Shown here: piece by piece, positions 28,272 to 37,436 of the stretch | How positions within the stretch are numbered: position 1 is the stretch's first letter | How the letters are laid out: the number at the start of each line of letters is the position of its first letter | Assembly (NCBI GenBank): GCA_016218825.1 | Contig: JACRCV010000069.1 | Span: 1 to 64,000, forward strand | Direction of reading: 5' to 3' | DNA: 64,000 bases | Origin: Deltaproteobacteria bacterium | Lineage (GTDB): Bacteria > Myxococcota > XYA12-FULL-58-9 | Made by a program: the position numbers and the translations under genes | The notes under the pieces: generated by a model | What the model was told of the DNA's origin: nothing | Seen by the model: only the letters and a program-made list of their open reading frames with translations | The model's database searches: none

Positions 28272-29335
28272 CGATCCGCGCCTCGGCGCCCGGCAAGATC
28301 ATGCTCCTCGGCGAGTACGCGGTGCTCGCCGGCTCACCGGCGTTGGTGCTCGCGGTCGATCGGCGGGTGGCGGTGCGTGGCACGAAGAGCGGTGGGCCGC
28401 ATTGGCAGGTGAGCGCCGCGGCGCTGCGGCTCGACCACCAGGCGGTCGTGCTCCCGGGGGCGCGGCCGGCGGCGGGGCGAGCGGCCGCGGCCGGCGGCGG
28501 GGCGGCGGCGCTGTCGTTTGTCGCCGAGGCGATCACTGCGGCGCTCGGCGAGGCGGCCGGGGCGGCGGCGCCGTTGCACCTCGAGATCGACTCGGCACCG
28601 TTGTTTGCCGCGATCGGTCGCAAGCTCGGCTTGGGCTCGAGCGCCGCGGTGTGCGTCGCGACCACCGCGGTCGTGCTCACGGGCGCTGCTGTCGCGGTTC
28701 CCACCGACGTCGGGTTTCGCGATCGGCTCTTTGCGACCGCAAAGGCGGCGCACGCGCGGGCCCAAGGAGGACGCGGCAGCGGCGCCGACGTCGCGGCGAG
28801 CGTCTGGGGTGGCCTGCTCTGCTATCAGCTGCAAGGCGCGGATCCGGCCCAGGCGCGCGCGGCGAAGCTCTCGACACCGGCGTGGCTCCGGCCTCTCGTC
28901 GTCTGGGTGGGTGAGAGCGCGCCGACGGCGTCGATGGTCGGTGCGGTCGCGCGGGCCCGAGATCGGGATCCGCGTGGCTACGACGAGCTGATGCGGGCGA
29001 TGGCGGGGGTGGCCGCGGACGGCGTGCTGGCGGCCGAGCGCGGCGCGGCGGCGCGCTTCACGGCCCGGGTGCAGGCCTACGCGGACCTGATGGCGGAGCT
29101 CGGGCGGTGGAGCGGGGTGGACATCTTCTCGGCCCGACACCTCCGTGCGAAGGCGCTCGCACGGCGCCACGGTGCGATCTATAAGCCGGCCGGGGCCGGT
29201 GGCGGCGACCTGGGGGTGGCGTTTCTTCCCGGGGATGCTGAAGCGACCGATCTCGAGGCGGCGCTCGCCGCGGATGGCTTCGAGGTGGTGCATTGCCAGC
29301 CGGAGGCCGGCGGCTGTGAGGTGAGTCGAACATGA
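28268..29335 (+). CDS. Phosphomevalonate kinase (GHMP kinase)
   Basis: 355 residues; GTG start overlapping the mvaD stop. Motifs: APGKIMLLGEYAVLAG (GHMP motif 1), KLGLGSSAAVCVAT (ATP loop, residues 119-131), AQGGRGSGADVAASVWGG (the GSGxDVAAS signature separates phosphomevalonate kinase from mevalonate kinase), and KPAGAGGGDLGVAF at the C-terminus. It phosphorylates mevalonate 5-phosphate. The separate mevalonate kinase is the C-terminal half of the next gene, so the pathway is complete. Low-complexity Ala/Gly-rich stretches at 65-105 reflect the GC content. Confidence 0.92.
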   Translation: MTIRASAPGKIMLLGEYAVLAGSPALVLAVDRRVAVRGTKSGGPHWQVSAAALRLDHQAVVLPGARPAAGRAAAAGGGAAALSFVAEAITAALGEAAGAAAPLHLEIDSAPLFAAIGRKLGLGSSAAVCVATTAVVLTGAAVAVPTDVGFRDRLFATAKAAHARAQGGRGSGADVAASVWGGLLCYQLQGADPAQARAAKLSTPAWLRPLVVWVGESAPTASMVGAVARARDRDPRGYDELMRAMAGVAADGVLAAERGAAARFTARVQAYADLMAELGRWSGVDIFSARHLRAKALARRHGAIYKPAGAGGGDLGVAFLPGDAEATDLEAALAADGFEVVHCQPEAGGCEVSRT

Positions 29336-31581
29336 ACGGGCAAGACGACGCGTCGCGGATCCCGGCGTTCTACAAGCTCTCGCTCCCCGAGCGCCTGAAC
29401 GTGCTGCGGCAGCGCCGCCTGCTCTCCGAGGATGACTACCGGGTGCTCGCCGCCGGCCGCCAGGTCTTGCCGGCGCACGGCGCCGACAAGATGGTCGAGA
29501 ACGTCATCGGGGTCTTCAGCCTGCCGCTGGGCCTGGCGTTGAACTTCCGCATCAACGGCAAGCCCTACGTGGTGCCGCTGGTGGTCGAGGAGCCGTCGAT
29601 CATCGCGGCGTTGTCGTCGGCCGCGAAGCTGGTGGCCGCGGCCGGCGGCTTCGAGAGCGAGGCCGACGAGCCGATTCTGGTCGGCCAGGTGCAGGTGGTC
29701 GAGATCGAGAACGTCGCCGCGGCGCGCGCCGCGGTGTTGCAGGCGCGCCTCGAGATCCTGAACCTGGCGAACAGCCTGCACCCGCGGATGGTGGCGCGCG
29801 GCGGCGGGGCGCGCGACATCGAGGTGATCGTGCGGCCGTCGGTCGGCCACGGCGACATGATGGTCGTGCACCTGCTGGTCGACACCCGCGACGCGATGGG
29901 CGCCAACCTCGTCAACTCGATGTGCGAGGGGGTGGCGCCGCTCGTCGAGAAGCTCACCGGCGGCAAGGTGTTCTTGCGCATCCTCTCGAACCTCACCGAT
30001 CGGGCGCTGGTGCGCGCCCGCGCCGTGATCCCGACCCGGCTGCTCGGCGGCAAGGGCTACGCCGGCGAAGACGTCCGCGACGGCATCATCCTGGCGAACG
30101 AGTTCGCGATGGTCGATCCGTATCGGGCCGCGACCCACAACAAGGGCATCATGAACGGCATCGACGCGCTGGCGCTCGCGACCGGCAACGACTGGCGGGC
30201 TTTGGAGGCCGCGGCGCACGCGTTCGCCGGGCGCGGGCCGTCGTACACCTCGCTGACCCGCTGGAGCAAGAACGAGGCCGGCGACCTGGTCGGCGAGCTG
30301 GAGCTGCCGGTCAAGGTCGGCACCGTCGGCGGGCCGCAGCAGTCCAACCCCGCGGTCGGCGTGGCGTTGCGGCTGCTCGGCGTCCGCTCCGGCCCGGAGC
30401 TCGCCGCGGTCATCGGCGCGGTGGGCTTGGCGCAGAACTTCGCGGCGCTGCGCGCCTTGGTCACCGAGGGCATCCAGAGCGGCCACATGACCCTGCACGC
30501 GCGCGGCGTGGCGCTCGCGGCGGGCGCGACCCCGGAGATCTTCAACACCGTGGTCGAGGAGCTGGTGGCGAGCGGCGAGATCAAGGTCTGGAAGGCCGAG
30601 GAGATCGTCGCCAAGCTCCTGCACCAGGGGGCGAGCACCGCGGCGGCGATCGGCGACGCCGCCGAGCTCGGCGCCGGCTTCGGCAAGGTGATCCTGCTCG
30701 GCGAGCACGCGGTGGTCTACGGCAGTCACGGCATCGCCGCGCCGATCCCGCTCGCGGTCCGGGCCAAGGCCGAGGACGCCGAGGACGGCGTTCGGGTCCT
30801 GATCCCCGCCTGGGGTGTCGAGGAGCGCATCCAACCGGCCGCCAAGAACCGCGACCTGCTGCAGGAGTCGATCTCTTTGATCCTCAAGGAGCTCGGGCTC
30901 GCGGGGAAGGGCGCGTGCATCAAGCTGTTTCCGAGCATTCCGCGGGCCATGGGGATGGGCGGCTCGGCGGCGGCCGCGGTCGCGGTCATTCGGGCGTTGG
31001 CGCGCCACTTCAAGCTCGCGATCAGCGACGACGAGGTGTCGCGGCTGGCGTACGAGTCGGAGAAGATCGCGCACGGCACGCCGTCCGGCATCGACAACAC
31101 CCTGGCGACCTACGGGCGCTTCATCTTGTTCAAGAAGGGCGACCCGCCGGTGATGCGCGACATCAAGGTGCAGAAGAGCATCCCGATCGTGCTCGGGATC
31201 TCCGGGGTCGAGAGCCTGACCGCGAAGACCGTGGCGCGGGTGCGGACGATGTGGCAGCGCAGCCCGGCGCTCTACGAACGCATCTTCGCCGAGATCGACC
31301 AGCTCGTGCTGCAGGCGGTGTCGGCCATCGAGCGGCACGATCTCTTGCAGCTCGGCGAGCTGATGAACATCAACCAGGGCCTGCTGAACGCGCTGCAGGT
31401 GTCGAGCCCCGAGCTCGAGGCGCTGGTGCAGATCGCGCGCAATCACGGGGCGCTCGGCGCCAAGCTCACCGGCGGCGGCGGCGGCGGCTCGATCGTCGCG
31501 GTGGCGCCCGAGGGCGGGCAGCGAATCGCGGCGGCGATGCAGAAGGCCGGGTTCCAGGCGATCGTGACCCAGATCGGATAG
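29332..31581 (+). CDS. Bifunctional class II HMG-CoA reductase-mevalonate kinase fusion
   Basis: 749 residues encoding two consecutive pathway steps. Residues 1-430 are class II HMG-CoA reductase: MVENVIGVFSLPLGLALNF, VVEEPSII (catalytic Glu 86/87), HNKGIMNGIDA (K271), ATGNDWRA (D287) and GIQSGHMTLHARG (H385); all four catalytic residues are present. Residues 449-749 are mevalonate kinase: GKVILLGEHAVVYG, AMGMGGSAAAAVAV, HGTPSGIDN (catalytic D588) and LTGGGGGGSIVAV. The join (about 430-448) is a short Ala-rich linker, with no internal start needed. Product transfer from reductase to kinase inside one chain is likely. It overlaps the preceding kinase gene by 4 nt. Confidence 0.96.
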   Translation: MNGQDDASRIPAFYKLSLPERLNVLRQRRLLSEDDYRVLAAGRQVLPAHGADKMVENVIGVFSLPLGLALNFRINGKPYVVPLVVEEPSIIAALSSAAKLVAAAGGFESEADEPILVGQVQVVEIENVAAARAAVLQARLEILNLANSLHPRMVARGGGARDIEVIVRPSVGHGDMMVVHLLVDTRDAMGANLVNSMCEGVAPLVEKLTGGKVFLRILSNLTDRALVRARAVIPTRLLGGKGYAGEDVRDGIILANEFAMVDPYRAATHNKGIMNGIDALALATGNDWRALEAAAHAFAGRGPSYTSLTRWSKNEAGDLVGELELPVKVGTVGGPQQSNPAVGVALRLLGVRSGPELAAVIGAVGLAQNFAALRALVTEGIQSGHMTLHARGVALAAGATPEIFNTVVEELVASGEIKVWKAEEIVAKLLHQGASTAAAIGDAAELGAGFGKVILLGEHAVVYGSHGIAAPIPLAVRAKAEDAEDGVRVLIPAWGVEERIQPAAKNRDLLQESISLILKELGLAGKGACIKLFPSIPRAMGMGGSAAAAVAVIRALARHFKLAISDDEVSRLAYESEKIAHGTPSGIDNTLATYGRFILFKKGDPPVMRDIKVQKSIPIVLGISGVESLTAKTVARVRTMWQRSPALYERIFAEIDQLVLQAVSAIERHDLLQLGELMNINQGLLNALQVSSPELEALVQIARNHGALGAKLTGGGGGGSIVAVAPEGGQRIAAAMQKAGFQAIVTQIG

Positions 31582-31586
31582 GTGCG

Positions 31587-32153
31587 ATGCCGACCAAGAG
31601 CCCGCACAAGACCCGCGACGATCTGTTGATCCTCGTCGACGCCGAGGATCAGGTGGTGGGCCACGAGGCCAAGGAGCGCTGCCACGACGGCGCCGGGCTG
31701 CTGCACCGGGCGTTCTCGGTGTTCTTGTGGAACGGCCGCCACGAGCTGCTGTTGCAGCAGCGCAGCGACGAGAAGCGGCTCTGGCCCGGGTTCTGGTCGA
31801 ACTCGGTCTGCAGCCACCCGCGCAAGGGCGAAGCGATCGAGGCCGCGGCCGAGCGCCGGGTGCGCGAAGAGCTCGGCATCCACGCCAGCCTGCGCTTCGT
31901 GTACAAGTTCACCTACCACGCGACGTACAAGGACGTGGGCTCGGAGCGCGAGGTCTGCTCGGTGTTCGTCGGCCAGTCGGACGCGCCGGTGCGCGCCGAG
32001 CCGCGCGAGGTCAAGGCGTGGCGCTACGCGAGCGCCTCGACCCTGAGCTACGAGATCGCGACCCGCCCCGACTGGTTCACGCCCTGGTTCAAGATGGAGT
32101 GGGAGCGCCTGAGCCGGGACTTCTCCGCCGAGATCGCGCGGAAGCCCGTCTGA
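31587..32153 (+). CDS. idi: Isopentenyl-diphosphate delta-isomerase, type 1
   Basis: 188 residues. A Nudix-fold enzyme that interconverts IPP and DMAPP. The catalytic Cys is in WSNSVCSHPRKGE, and the Nudix-like helix EAAAERRVREELGI supplies metal ligands. The active-site Glu lies in the YKDVGSEREVCSVF region. It is five nt downstream of the reductase-kinase fusion, the last gene of the operon before a new promoter. Type 1 isomerases need divalent metal and no flavin. Confidence 0.96.
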   Translation: MPTKSPHKTRDDLLILVDAEDQVVGHEAKERCHDGAGLLHRAFSVFLWNGRHELLLQQRSDEKRLWPGFWSNSVCSHPRKGEAIEAAAERRVREELGIHASLRFVYKFTYHATYKDVGSEREVCSVFVGQSDAPVRAEPREVKAWRYASASTLSYEIATRPDWFTPWFKMEWERLSRDFSAEIARKPV

Positions 32154-32165
32154 CGCGGTTCGTCG

Positions 32166-32194
32166 TTGACTGGGCCGGTCGCCGCAGCTAGTGT
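32166..32194 (+). promoter_or_regulatory. Sigma-70-type promoter for the HMG-CoA synthase trio
   Basis: TTGACT at 32166-32171, 17-nt spacer, TAGTGT at 32189-32194. An AAAGGAG ribosome-binding site follows at about 32228, eight bases before the ATG at 32240. It lies just after the idi stop. Confidence 0.5.
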
Positions 32195-32239
32195 CCGCCG
32201 ACGTCCCGGTGACTACATTGGCCGGGAAAGGAGTTCCTC

Positions 32240-33292
32240 ATGAGCGTCGGCATCGTTGGATACGGAGCCAATCTGCCGCGGCACCGCATCAAGGTCGAGG
32301 AGATCGCCAAGGTGTGGGGTGCCGATGCACCGAGCTACAAGAAGGGTCTGGAGCTGCGCGAGAAGTCGGTGCCGGCGCCCGACCAGGACGTGATCACGCT
32401 GTCGGTCGAGGCGGCGCGCAACGCCCTGTTGCGCGCCAAGGGCGTGAACCCCCAGGACCTGGGCGCGATCTACATCGGCTCCGAGTCGCACCCCTACGCG
32501 GTCAAGCCCTCGGGCACCGTGGTCGGCGAGGCGATCGGCGCGTTTCCGAGCTGTCACGTCGCCGACTTCGAGTTCGCCTGCAAGGCGGGCTCCGAGGCGA
32601 TGTTCGTGGTCTACGGCCTGGTGAAGGCCGGCCTGGTGAAGTACGGCCTCGCCATCGGCGCCGACACCTCGCAGGGCGCCCCGGGCGACGCGCTCGAGTA
32701 CTCGGCGGCGGCGGGGGCCGCGGCCTACATCATCGGCAGCCAGGATCTGGTGGCGACGATCGACGACACCTACTCGTTCACCACCGACACCCCGGACTTC
32801 TGGCGGCGCGAGTACCAGCACTACCCGCAGCACGCCGGTCGCTTCACCGGGGAGCCGGCGTACTTCCGCACCGTGCTCGGCGCCTCCGAGGCGCTGTTGA
32901 AGAAGTCGGGGATGAAGCCCAAGGACTTCCAGTACGCGGTGTTCCACCAGCCGAACGGCAAGTTCCCGATGCGCGCCGGCAAGATGCTCGGCTTCAGCCG
33001 CGAGCAGATCGAGACCGGCTGGCTGGTGCCGACGCTCGGCAACACCTACTCCGGTGCGTCGCCGCTCGGGCTCACCGCGATCCTCGACGTCGCCAAGCCC
33101 GGCGACAAGATCTTCATGTGCTCGTACGGCTCGGGCGCCGGCTCCGACGCCTTCATCTACACGGTGACCGATCGGATCCGTGAGGTGCAGGGCCTGGCGG
33201 CGAAGACCCGGGACATGTTGGACAAGAACGTCATCTACCTGCAGTACGGCGAGTACGCCAAGTTCCGCCGCAAGATCCTGAAGGCAGAGTAG
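32240..33292 (+). CDS. mvaS: Archaeal-type HMG-CoA synthase
   Basis: 350 residues. It condenses acetyl-CoA and acetoacetyl-CoA to HMG-CoA. It is of the short archaeal type, not the 390-residue Gram-positive MvaS type. Active-site Glu is in GSESHPYAVKP, nucleophile C114 is in FEFACKAGSEAM, and His is in FHQPNGKFP. The downstream genes (thiolase, DUF35) are the partners that in archaea assemble with this enzyme into one complex with a shared CoA site, allowing acetoacetyl-CoA to pass directly. The order and spacing here are the same as in archaeal clusters. A preceding AAAGGAG fits the ATG at 32240. Confidence 0.95.
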   Translation: MSVGIVGYGANLPRHRIKVEEIAKVWGADAPSYKKGLELREKSVPAPDQDVITLSVEAARNALLRAKGVNPQDLGAIYIGSESHPYAVKPSGTVVGEAIGAFPSCHVADFEFACKAGSEAMFVVYGLVKAGLVKYGLAIGADTSQGAPGDALEYSAAAGAAAYIIGSQDLVATIDDTYSFTTDTPDFWRREYQHYPQHAGRFTGEPAYFRTVLGASEALLKKSGMKPKDFQYAVFHQPNGKFPMRAGKMLGFSREQIETGWLVPTLGNTYSGASPLGLTAILDVAKPGDKIFMCSYGSGAGSDAFIYTVTDRIREVQGLAAKTRDMLDKNVIYLQYGEYAKFRRKILKAE

Positions 33293-33355
33293 GTGTGGGA
33301 TTCGCGCGCTGCGCCTTTGCGGGCGGCACGCGGGCAGTAGGTGAAGGAGAGAGTC

Positions 33356-34513
33356 ATGCGGGAAGTAGCGATTATCGGTGTCGGCCTCACGAAGTTCGGT
33401 GAGCTCTGGGAGCAGTCGCTGCGCAACCTCTACGTCGAGGCGGCGCTGAAGGCGATCAAGGACGCCGGCGTCGATCACATCGACTCGATGTACGTCGGCT
33501 GCATGTCGAGCGGCCTGTTCACCGGCCAGGAGCACCTCGGGGCGCTGATGGCCGACTACCTCGGGCAGGCGCCGGTCCCGGCGACCCGGGTCGAGTCGGC
33601 GTGCGCCTCGGGCGGCGCGGCGCTGCGCATGGGCTACATGGAGGTGGCGAGCGGCCAGAGCGACGTCGTCCTCGTCGGTGGCGTCGAGAAGATGACCGAC
33701 GTCGGCGGCGACGAGGCCACCTACGCGCTGGCGACCGCGTCCGATCAGGAGTGGGAGGCGTTCAACGGCGTCACCTTCCCCGGGCTGTACGCGATGATGG
33801 CGGTGGCGCACATGGAGCGCTACAAGACCACGGTGAAGCAGCTGGCGGCGGTGGCGGTGAAGAACCACCTGAACGGCACCAAGAACCCGACGGCGCAGTT
33901 CCCCGCCAAGATCTCGGTGGACGACGTGCTGAATTCGGTCATGGTTGCCGATCCGTTGCACATCCTCGACTGCTCGCCGATCACCGACGGCGCCGCGGCG
34001 GTCATCTTGTGTCCGGCCGACAAGGCCAAGAAGGTCGCGAAGCACGGCGCGGTGAAGATCCTGGCGTCGGCGGCGGCGACCGACACCATCGCGCTGCACT
34101 CCCGCAAGGATCTGGCGGCGCTGGACGCGGTCGCCAAGGCCGCGAGCGTGGCGTTCAGCCTGGCCAACAAGAAGCCCAGTGACATCCAGCTCTGCGAGGT
34201 GCACGACTGCTTCACGATCGCCGAGATCATGTCGACCGAGGCGCTGGGCTTCTTCGAGAAGGGCAAGGGCGGCCCGGCGGTCGAGGCCGGCGAGACCGCG
34301 ATCGGCGGCAAGATCGCGGTGAACACCAGCGGCGGCTTGAAGTCGAAGGGCCATCCGGTGGGCGCCACCGGCGTGGCGCAGGCGATCGAGATCGTCGAGC
34401 AGCTCCGCGGCCAGGCGGGGGCGCGGCAGGTCGCCAAGGCCAAGATCGGCATGACATCGAACATGGGCGGCACCGGCGCGAGCGCGGTCGTCCACATCCT
34501 GGAGGCACTCTAA
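33356..34513 (+). CDS. Archaeal-type acetyl-CoA C-acetyltransferase (thiolase)
   Basis: 385 residues from ATG 33356, which has GAAGGAGA upstream. Nucleophile C83 is in [20 protein letters not shown] and [14 protein letters not shown] supply the other catalytic His residues; the usual CxG second Cys motif of bacterial thiolases is absent, as in archaeal and SCP2-type thiolases. It makes acetoacetyl-CoA for the neighbouring synthase. Its stop overlaps the start of the DUF35 gene (TAATG), which argues for an assembled complex. Confidence 0.93.
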   Translation: MREVAIIGVGLTKFGELWEQSLRNLYVEAALKAIKDAGVDHIDSMYVGCMSSGLFTGQEHLGALMADYLGQAPVPATRVESACASGGAALRMGYMEVASGQSDVVLVGGVEKMTDVGGDEATYALATASDQEWEAFNGVTFPGLYAMMAVAHMERYKTTVKQLAAVAVKNHLNGTKNPTAQFPAKISVDDVLNSVMVADPLHILDCSPITDGAAAVILCPADKAKKVAKHGAVKILASAAATDTIALHSRKDLAALDAVAKAASVAFSLANKKPSDIQLCEVHDCFTIAEIMSTEALGFFEKGKGGPAVEAGETAIGGKIAVNTSGGLKSKGHPVGATGVAQAIEIVEQLRGQAGARQVAKAKIGMTSNMGGTGASAVVHILEAL

Positions 34514-34902
34514 TGCCCACCGCGAGAACCTGGAGAGAGTATCCGCAGCGCTACCGTTACGAGGCCGCGGTCTGCAAGAAGTGCAACAAGTGGCACTTTC
34601 CGCCCCGGCCGGTGTGTGACGCCTGCAAGGGCGAAGAGTTCGAGACCAAGGCGATGCGGCGCACCGGCAAGATCTTGAGCCACACCGTGATCCGCGTGCC
34701 GCCGGCGCCGTTCAAGGACCAGGCGCCCTACGCGATGGCGGTGATCGAGATGGACGACGGCCCGCGCATCACCACCCAGGTGGTCGACTGCGGCGACGGC
34801 TCGTTGAAGATCGGCCAGAAGGTGAAGCTCGAGTTCCGTCGCATCTATGACGACTCCGAGGCCGGCTCGATCAACTACGGCTACAAGGCGGTGCCCGCCT
34901 GA
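34513..34902 (+). CDS. DUF35 OB-fold/zinc-ribbon scaffold protein
   Basis: 129 residues. N-terminal rubredoxin-like zinc ribbon with CKKC and CDAC (residues about 21-40), then an OB-fold (residues 45-125; GKILSHTVIRVPPAPFKDQAPYAMAVIEMDDGPRITTQVV). In archaea this family bridges the thiolase and HMG-CoA synthase and lies over their CoA site. Overlap with the thiolase stop supports co-translation. No catalytic role is expected. Confidence 0.93.
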   Translation: MPTARTWREYPQRYRYEAAVCKKCNKWHFPPRPVCDACKGEEFETKAMRRTGKILSHTVIRVPPAPFKDQAPYAMAVIEMDDGPRITTQVVDCGDGSLKIGQKVKLEFRRIYDDSEAGSINYGYKAVPA

Positions 34903-34940
34903 GGTCGGCCTGGCGCGGTCGCGCGCTGCAGTGATTGTGT

Positions 34941-35014
34941 CCCCGCCCCGCCCGGGGCCGCGGCGTGAGGGGCGAGGGTCGGGGAGCGCGGCCGCTCGGC
35001 GGCGCGGGAATCAA
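34941..35014 (-). repeat. Dispersed two-hairpin 3' element, copy C (degenerate)
   Basis: Lies between the DUF35 and hydratase genes. Ends in GCGCGGGAATCAA like the other copies, with a degraded GC stem (34986-35005) and an imperfect second hairpin after CCCCGCCCC. Unlike most copies it is inverted relative to the flanking genes, with its G-rich strand as the coding strand. Confidence 0.6.
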
Positions 35015-35039
35015 CTCAAGGCGAAGGCGGTGTAAGGCG

Positions 35040-35834
35040 ATGGCCGATCGCACCTCGACGGTTCTGGTGGCGCGTGCTCCCGGCGTGGCGCGAGTCACCC
35101 TCAACCGCCCCGACATTCGCAACGCCTTCAACGACGTGATGATCCGCGAGCTCGCGGCGGTGTTCGCGGCGCTCAAGGACGATCCCGAGCTGCGGGTCGT
35201 GGTGCTGACCGGCGCCGGGAGCGCGTTTTGCGCCGGGGCCGATCTGCAGTGGATGGGTGAGGTCCTGTCCTACACCAAGGAGCAGAACCTCCGCGACTCG
35301 ACGGCGCTCGCGACGCTGTTGCGCGAGATCTACGACTTCCCGCGTCCGGTCATCGGCCGCATCAACGGGCCGGCGATCGGCGGCGGTACCGGGGTCACCG
35401 CGGTGACCGACATCGCCATCGCCTCCGACGACGCGGTGTTCAGCTTCTCCGAGGTCAAGCTCGGCCTGGTGCCGGCGGTGATCTCGCCGTACGTGCTGAA
35501 GCGGGTCGGCGAGCGCCATGCGCGCGAGTACTTCCTCACCGGCGTGCGCCTGACGGCGGCCGACGCCGTGCACTGCGGCCTGGTGAACCGGGTGGTGCCG
35601 AAGGCCGAGCTCGACGGCGCGGTCGACGAGGTCGTGAAGCACCTGCTGTCGAGCGGCCCGGAGGCGGTGATGACCTGCAAGCGGATGGTGCGCGACGTCG
35701 CGGAGCTGTCGCTCGACGCCGCCGCGCCCTACACCGCCAACATCATCACCGAGCTGCGGATGAGCGCCGAGGGCCAGGAGGGGATGCGAGCGTTTCTCGA
35801 CAAGCGCGAGCCCGCCTGGCGGTCGCGAAGCTAG
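35040..35834 (+). CDS. Enoyl-CoA hydratase/isomerase family, methylglutaconyl-CoA hydratase (LiuC/AUH)-like
   Basis: 264 residues of the crotonase fold. The oxyanion hole is formed by AGSAFCAGADLQWM and NGPAIGGGTGVTAV. A catalytic Glu sits in SEVKLGLVPAVISPYV, the pattern of AUH/LiuC-type methylglutaconyl-CoA hydratases. The reaction would be reversible hydration of 3-methylglutaconyl-CoA to HMG-CoA. The gene sits between the HMG-CoA synthase trio and a biotin-dependent carboxylase, which fits that assignment; other short-chain enoyl-CoAs cannot be excluded. Element copies flank it on both sides. Confidence 0.85.
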   Translation: MADRTSTVLVARAPGVARVTLNRPDIRNAFNDVMIRELAAVFAALKDDPELRVVVLTGAGSAFCAGADLQWMGEVLSYTKEQNLRDSTALATLLREIYDFPRPVIGRINGPAIGGGTGVTAVTDIAIASDDAVFSFSEVKLGLVPAVISPYVLKRVGERHAREYFLTGVRLTAADAVHCGLVNRVVPKAELDGAVDEVVKHLLSSGPEAVMTCKRMVRDVAELSLDAAAPYTANIITELRMSAEGQEGMRAFLDKREPAWRSRS

Positions 35835-35850
35835 GGCGCTCTGCGCTTCC

Positions 35851-35947
35851 TTTGATTCCCGCGCCGCGGCAGCCGCGGCGCTCCCCACCCCCACCCCGGA
35901 GCGTCGCCTTTGGCGCCGCTCTCGGCCCGCCCCCGAGTGGGGCGGGC
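35851..35947 (+). repeat. Dispersed two-hairpin 3' element, copy D
   Basis: TTTGATTCCC begins exactly 16 nt after the hydratase stop. First hairpin 35861-35870 with 35872-35881 (perfect 10 bp, one central base), then CTCCCCACCCCCACCCC. The second hairpin is 35925-35933 with 35939-35947 (9 bp, loop CGAGT). Confidence 0.9.
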
Positions 35948-35995
35948 GACATCCTCGATTGCCGCGCCGCGGGGCCCACTCGCGCGCGGCCTCGC

Positions 35996-36024
35996 TTGTG
36001 GCCCGGCGCCGATCGAGGTAGAGC
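35996..36024 (+). promoter_or_regulatory. Candidate promoter for the carboxylase operon
   Basis: TTGTGG at 35996-36001, 17-nt spacer, TAGAGC at 36019-36024, 38 nt before the biotin carboxylase ATG. The preceding GCGCGGC-CTTGTGG context recurs upstream of the EF-G-like gene. Confidence 0.4.
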
Positions 36025-36061
36025 CCGAGGCTCCGGCCGTGGACGGCCGAGAGCGGGTCAC

Positions 36062-37432
36062 ATGTTCAAGAGGATCCTGATTGCCAATCGCGGCGAGATC
36101 GCCTTGCGGGTCATGCGCGCCGCGAAAGCGATGGGTATCGAATCCGTCGCGATTTACTCCGAGGCCGACGTCGAGGCGCCGCACCGCGTAGAGGCCGACG
36201 TCGCGGTATGTGTCGGCGGCCCGAAGAGCGCCGACAGCTACTTGAACATCGAGGCGATCCTGCAAGCGGCAGAGCAGACCGAGGCCAAGGCGATCCATCC
36301 CGGCTACGGCTTCTTGTCGGAGAACGCGCTGTTCTCGGAGCTCTGCGCCCAGCACAAGATCACCTTCATCGGCCCGGGGCCGCGCGTCATCCGGCTGATG
36401 GGCGACAAGGCCACGGCGCGCCGGACGATGCAGGCCGCGGGGCTGCCGGTGATCCCGGGCTCGGAGGGCGTGCTCGCCGGGCTCGACGAGGCCACCGAGG
36501 TGGCGAGCGACATGGGCTTTCCGGTGCTGCTCAAGGCGACCGCGGGCGGCGGCGGCAAGGGGATGCGGATCTGCCGCGACCTCGGGGCGCTCGGCGTGAG
36601 CTTCGCGCAGGCGGCGATGGAGGCCGACAAGGCGTTCGGCAACCCCGGGCTCTACATGGAGAAGTACATCGAGCGCGGCCGCCACATCGAGTTCCAGTTC
36701 ATGGCCGACAGCTTCGGCAACGCCGTGCACTTGGGCGAGCGCGAGTGTTCGGCGCAGCGCAACCATCAGAAGCTGATCGAAGAGTCGCCGTCGGCGGTGA
36801 TGACCGCCGAGCTGCGCGCCGAGCTCGGCGACAAGGTGCGCAAGGCGGTGGCGGCGATCGGCTACGTCGGCGCCGGGACCATGGAGTTCTTGCGGGATCC
36901 GAGCGGCAAGCTCTACTTCATGGAGGTCAACACCCGGCTGCAAGTCGAGCACCCGGTGACCGAGATGGTGACCGGCTTCGATCTGGTGCAAGAGCAGATC
37001 CGGGTGGCGGCGAACCACCGGCTGTCGATGCGGCAAGAGGACGTGCGCCTGCAGGGCCACGCGATCGAGGTGCGGGTCAACGCCGAAGACCCGTTCGACG
37101 GCTTCAAGCCCTGTCCCGGCCTGGTGTCGCGCTTCGAGCCGCCGGCCGCGGCCGACGGGGTGCGGGTGCGCGTCGACACCTACGTCAGGGACGGCACCCG
37201 GATCCCGGTGTACTACGACTCGATGATCTGCAAGCTGATCGTGGCCGCAGAGACCCGCGACCAGGCGCGGCGCGGCATGATCGAGGCGCTCGGCAAGTTC
37301 CGGGTCGAGGGCATCAAGACCACCATCCCGCTGCACCTGAAGATCCTGGCGAGCGAGGCCTTTGCCTCGGGCACCTACGACACCGGGCTCGTCGGCGGCT
37401 TGCTGGCGCAAGAGCGTCCGGCTGGGAATTGA
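36062..37432 (+). CDS. accC: Biotin carboxylase subunit of an acyl-CoA carboxylase
   Basis: 456 residues, the size of a stand-alone biotin carboxylase. [15 protein letters not shown] start, ATP-grasp loop [31 protein letters not shown] and the bicarbonate/biotin Arg in the same segment. It carboxylates biotin on the carrier protein using ATP and bicarbonate. The dedicated carboxyltransferase and carrier genes follow at 5 and 3 nt, so this is the catalytic half of a three-subunit acyl-CoA carboxylase, not necessarily acetyl-CoA carboxylase. The symbol is by family only. Confidence 0.93.
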   Translation: MFKRILIANRGEIALRVMRAAKAMGIESVAIYSEADVEAPHRVEADVAVCVGGPKSADSYLNIEAILQAAEQTEAKAIHPGYGFLSENALFSELCAQHKITFIGPGPRVIRLMGDKATARRTMQAAGLPVIPGSEGVLAGLDEATEVASDMGFPVLLKATAGGGGKGMRICRDLGALGVSFAQAAMEADKAFGNPGLYMEKYIERGRHIEFQFMADSFGNAVHLGERECSAQRNHQKLIEESPSAVMTAELRAELGDKVRKAVAAIGYVGAGTMEFLRDPSGKLYFMEVNTRLQVEHPVTEMVTGFDLVQEQIRVAANHRLSMRQEDVRLQGHAIEVRVNAEDPFDGFKPCPGLVSRFEPPAAADGVRVRVDTYVRDGTRIPVYYDSMICKLIVAAETRDQARRGMIEALGKFRVEGIKTTIPLHLKILASEAFASGTYDTGLVGGLLAQERPAGN

Positions 37433-37436
37433 GATC

